Shown here: in pieces, positions 5,904 to 7,056 of the stretch | Layout of the letters: each line of letters begins with the position of its first letter | Numbering within the stretch: the stretch's first letter is position 1 | Origin: Gammaproteobacteria bacterium | GTDB lineage: Bacteria > Pseudomonadota > Gammaproteobacteria > Chromatiales > Sedimenticolaceae | DNA: 7,056 nucleotides | Reading direction: 5' to 3' | Assembly: GCA_020445245.1 (NCBI GenBank) | Contig: JAGRHB010000102.1 | Location: 1-7,056, forward strand | The notes under the pieces: generated by a model | The model's database searches: none | What the model saw: the letters and a program-made list of their open reading frames with translations, nothing else | What the model was told of the DNA's origin: nothing | Made by a program: the position numbers and the translations under genes

Positions 5904-7012
5904 CCGTCCTGCAGGTCCTGCCCGCCCTCCGATCAGGCGGGGTGGAGCGCGGCACCCTGGAGGTGGCACGCCACCTGGTGGCGCACGGCCATCGTTCGCT
6001 GGTGGTCTCGGCCGGTGGCGGCATGGTAGATCAGCTCACGGCAGAGGGTTCCGAGCACCTGACCCTGCCGATCGGCAGGAAATCACTGCTCACGCTGCGC
6101 CTGGTGCCGGCGCTGCGCCGCTATCTGCGCGAACAGCAGGTCGACGTGCTGCATATCCGCTCCCGCATGCCCGGCTGGGTGGCCTTCCTCGCCTGGAGGG
6201 GCATGGATCCGGCCACGCGACCACACCTGGTCAGCACAGTCCACGGCATGTACTCGGTCAACGCCTACAGCGCGGTGATGACCCGCGGCGAGCGCGTGAT
6301 CGCGGTCTCCGACACAGTGCGCGACTATGTCGCTGCGAACTACCCGCGGGTCGATACGGGTCGCATCGAGGTGATCCACCGAGGCATTGACCCGGCCGAG
6401 TACCCACCGGGTTTCCGGCCGTCCGCCGGGTGGCTGGCAAACTGGTCGGCCGAGTATCCGCAGCTCGCGGACCGGAAAATCATCACCCTGCCCGGGCGCA
6501 TCACCCGCCTCAAGGGACACGAGGATTTCCTGCGCCTGCTTGGGCGCCTGTGCGCACAGGACCACACCGTGCACGGCCTGATCGTCGGCGGCGCGGAGCC
6601 GCGCAAACAGCGTTATCTGCAGGAACTGCATGCCCAGATCGCGCAGCTCGGGCTCGCCGATCACGTCAGCTTCACCGGGCAGCGTGGCGACCTGCGCGAG
6701 ATCCTGGCGATATCGGATATTGTCCTGTCGCTGTCGAACAAGCCGGAATCTTTCGGCCGCACCACGCTCGAGGCCCTGGCGATGGGCGTGCCGGTGCTCG
6801 GCTACGACCACGGCGGGGTCGGCGAGATCCTGGCCCGCGCCTGGCCGCGCGGCGCGGTGCCGCTCGGAGACGTGGAGGCGGCGGTGGACTGGCTGGTCGC
6901 GCAGCATGCACGACCCGAGCGCCCTCCGGCCTGCGACGCCTTTCCGCTGTCGCGGATGCTGGACTCGACCCTCGGTCTCTACGAGACCCTGGCCGCCGAG
7001 CGGCGAGCCTGA
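5885..7012 (+). CDS. Glycosyltransferase family 4 (GT-B fold), probable LPS sugar transferase
   Basis: This 375-residue retaining glycosyltransferase has a standard GT4 layout. The N-terminal acceptor lobe starts VLQVLPALRSGGVERG (8-23), with the Gly-rich GGVE motif at 18-21. H120 in STVHG is the usual lobe-1 histidine. GRITRLKGHEDF (204-215) holds the R/K pair (R205, K210) that contacts the donor phosphates. E288 and E296 form the EX7E motif in PESFGRTTLEALAMG (287-301). Known for the family: transfer from a nucleotide sugar to LPS core, O-antigen or similar acceptors at the cytoplasmic membrane face. Donor and acceptor cannot be told from sequence. ATG 5885 lies inside the ELM1-family gene (19-base overlap) and leaves the usual few residues before the first strand; the next in-frame Met is residue 47, past the GGVE motif. 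Context makes a core or O-antigen role likely. Confidence 0.93.
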   Translation: MVQRQLTVLQVLPALRSGGVERGTLEVARHLVAHGHRSLVVSAGGGMVDQLTAEGSEHLTLPIGRKSLLTLRLVPALRRYLREQQVDVLHIRSRMPGWVAFLAWRGMDPATRPHLVSTVHGMYSVNAYSAVMTRGERVIAVSDTVRDYVAANYPRVDTGRIEVIHRGIDPAEYPPGFRPSAGWLANWSAEYPQLADRKIITLPGRITRLKGHEDFLRLLGRLCAQDHTVHGLIVGGAEPRKQRYLQELHAQIAQLGLADHVSFTGQRGDLREILAISDIVLSLSNKPESFGRTTLEALAMGVPVLGYDHGGVGEILARAWPRGAVPLGDVEAAVDWLVAQHARPERPPACDAFPLSRMLDSTLGLYETLAAERRA

Positions 7013-7022
7013 GCCCGCGTCG

Positions 7023-7056
7023 ATGGCCACCCGCATCCGCTCCACCGAACGCCTGT
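7023..7056 (+). CDS. Possible start of a further operon gene, cut by the window edge
   Basis: An ATG 10 bases after the glycosyltransferase stop opens a frame (MATRIRSTERL) that runs to the window end. The spacing fits the packed operon, but only 11 codons are visible, there is no clear ribosome site, and the family cannot be recognised. Confidence 0.35.
   Translation, partial: MATRIRSTERL

Noticed and set aside
6083..7045. Minus-strand open frame of 320 codons opposite the GT4 gene
   Set aside because: It is a shadow of a gene with intact GT4 motifs.
1..7056. Mobile element, CRISPR, tRNA or defence system
   Set aside because: No transposase or integrase motifs, direct repeat arrays, cloverleaf candidates or known defence domains were seen on either strand.

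Overview
The window looks like a chromosomal lipopolysaccharide (LPS) and envelope-sugar locus from a high-GC Gram-negative bacterium. It is most likely a gammaproteobacterium; a Chromatiales-like sulfur-oxidiser-type lineage is possible, but that is a guess. The evidence is a lipid A acyltransferase C-terminus, a full-length 582-residue MsbA, nucleotide-sugar aminotransferases and a GT-B glycosyltransferase. No RNA genes, CRISPR arrays, insertion sequences or phage genes were seen.

Layout. At 1-201 (+) is the tail of an LpxL/HtrB-type lipid A acyltransferase. At 287-628 (+) is a YjdM/PhnA zinc-ribbon protein of visibly lower GC than its surroundings. The 629-754 gap is convergent; a terminator candidate for the minus-strand gene sits at its left edge, overlapping the yjdM 3' end. 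At 755-1936 (-) is a DegT/DnrJ/EryC1/StrS aminotransferase. A 172-base divergent intergenic region (1937-2108) carries a perfect 12-base palindrome and a -10-like box. From there a tightly packed plus-strand operon runs to the right edge: a WbpE-like sugar aminotransferase (2109-3200), msbA (3208-4956), an ELM1/DUF1022-family protein (4956-5903), a family 4 glycosyltransferase (5885-7012), and probably the first codons of another gene (from 7023).

How the genes could work together. LpxL-type enzymes finish lipid A and MsbA flips lipid A-core across the inner membrane. The two aminotransferases probably supply amino sugars as nucleotide-activated donors, and the GT4 enzyme transfers a sugar to core or O-antigen. 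The ELM1-family protein has no settled bacterial function. Its one-base overlap with msbA and 19-base overlap with the glycosyltransferase tie it to LPS assembly.

The observations most worth checking are the ELM1 protein between MsbA and a glycosyltransferase, the WbpE-like enzyme with an altered C-terminal substrate motif just ahead of msbA, and the palindrome between the two divergent aminotransferase genes. I did not find a clearly new system. The enzymes belong to recognisable families, and the novelty is in their combination.
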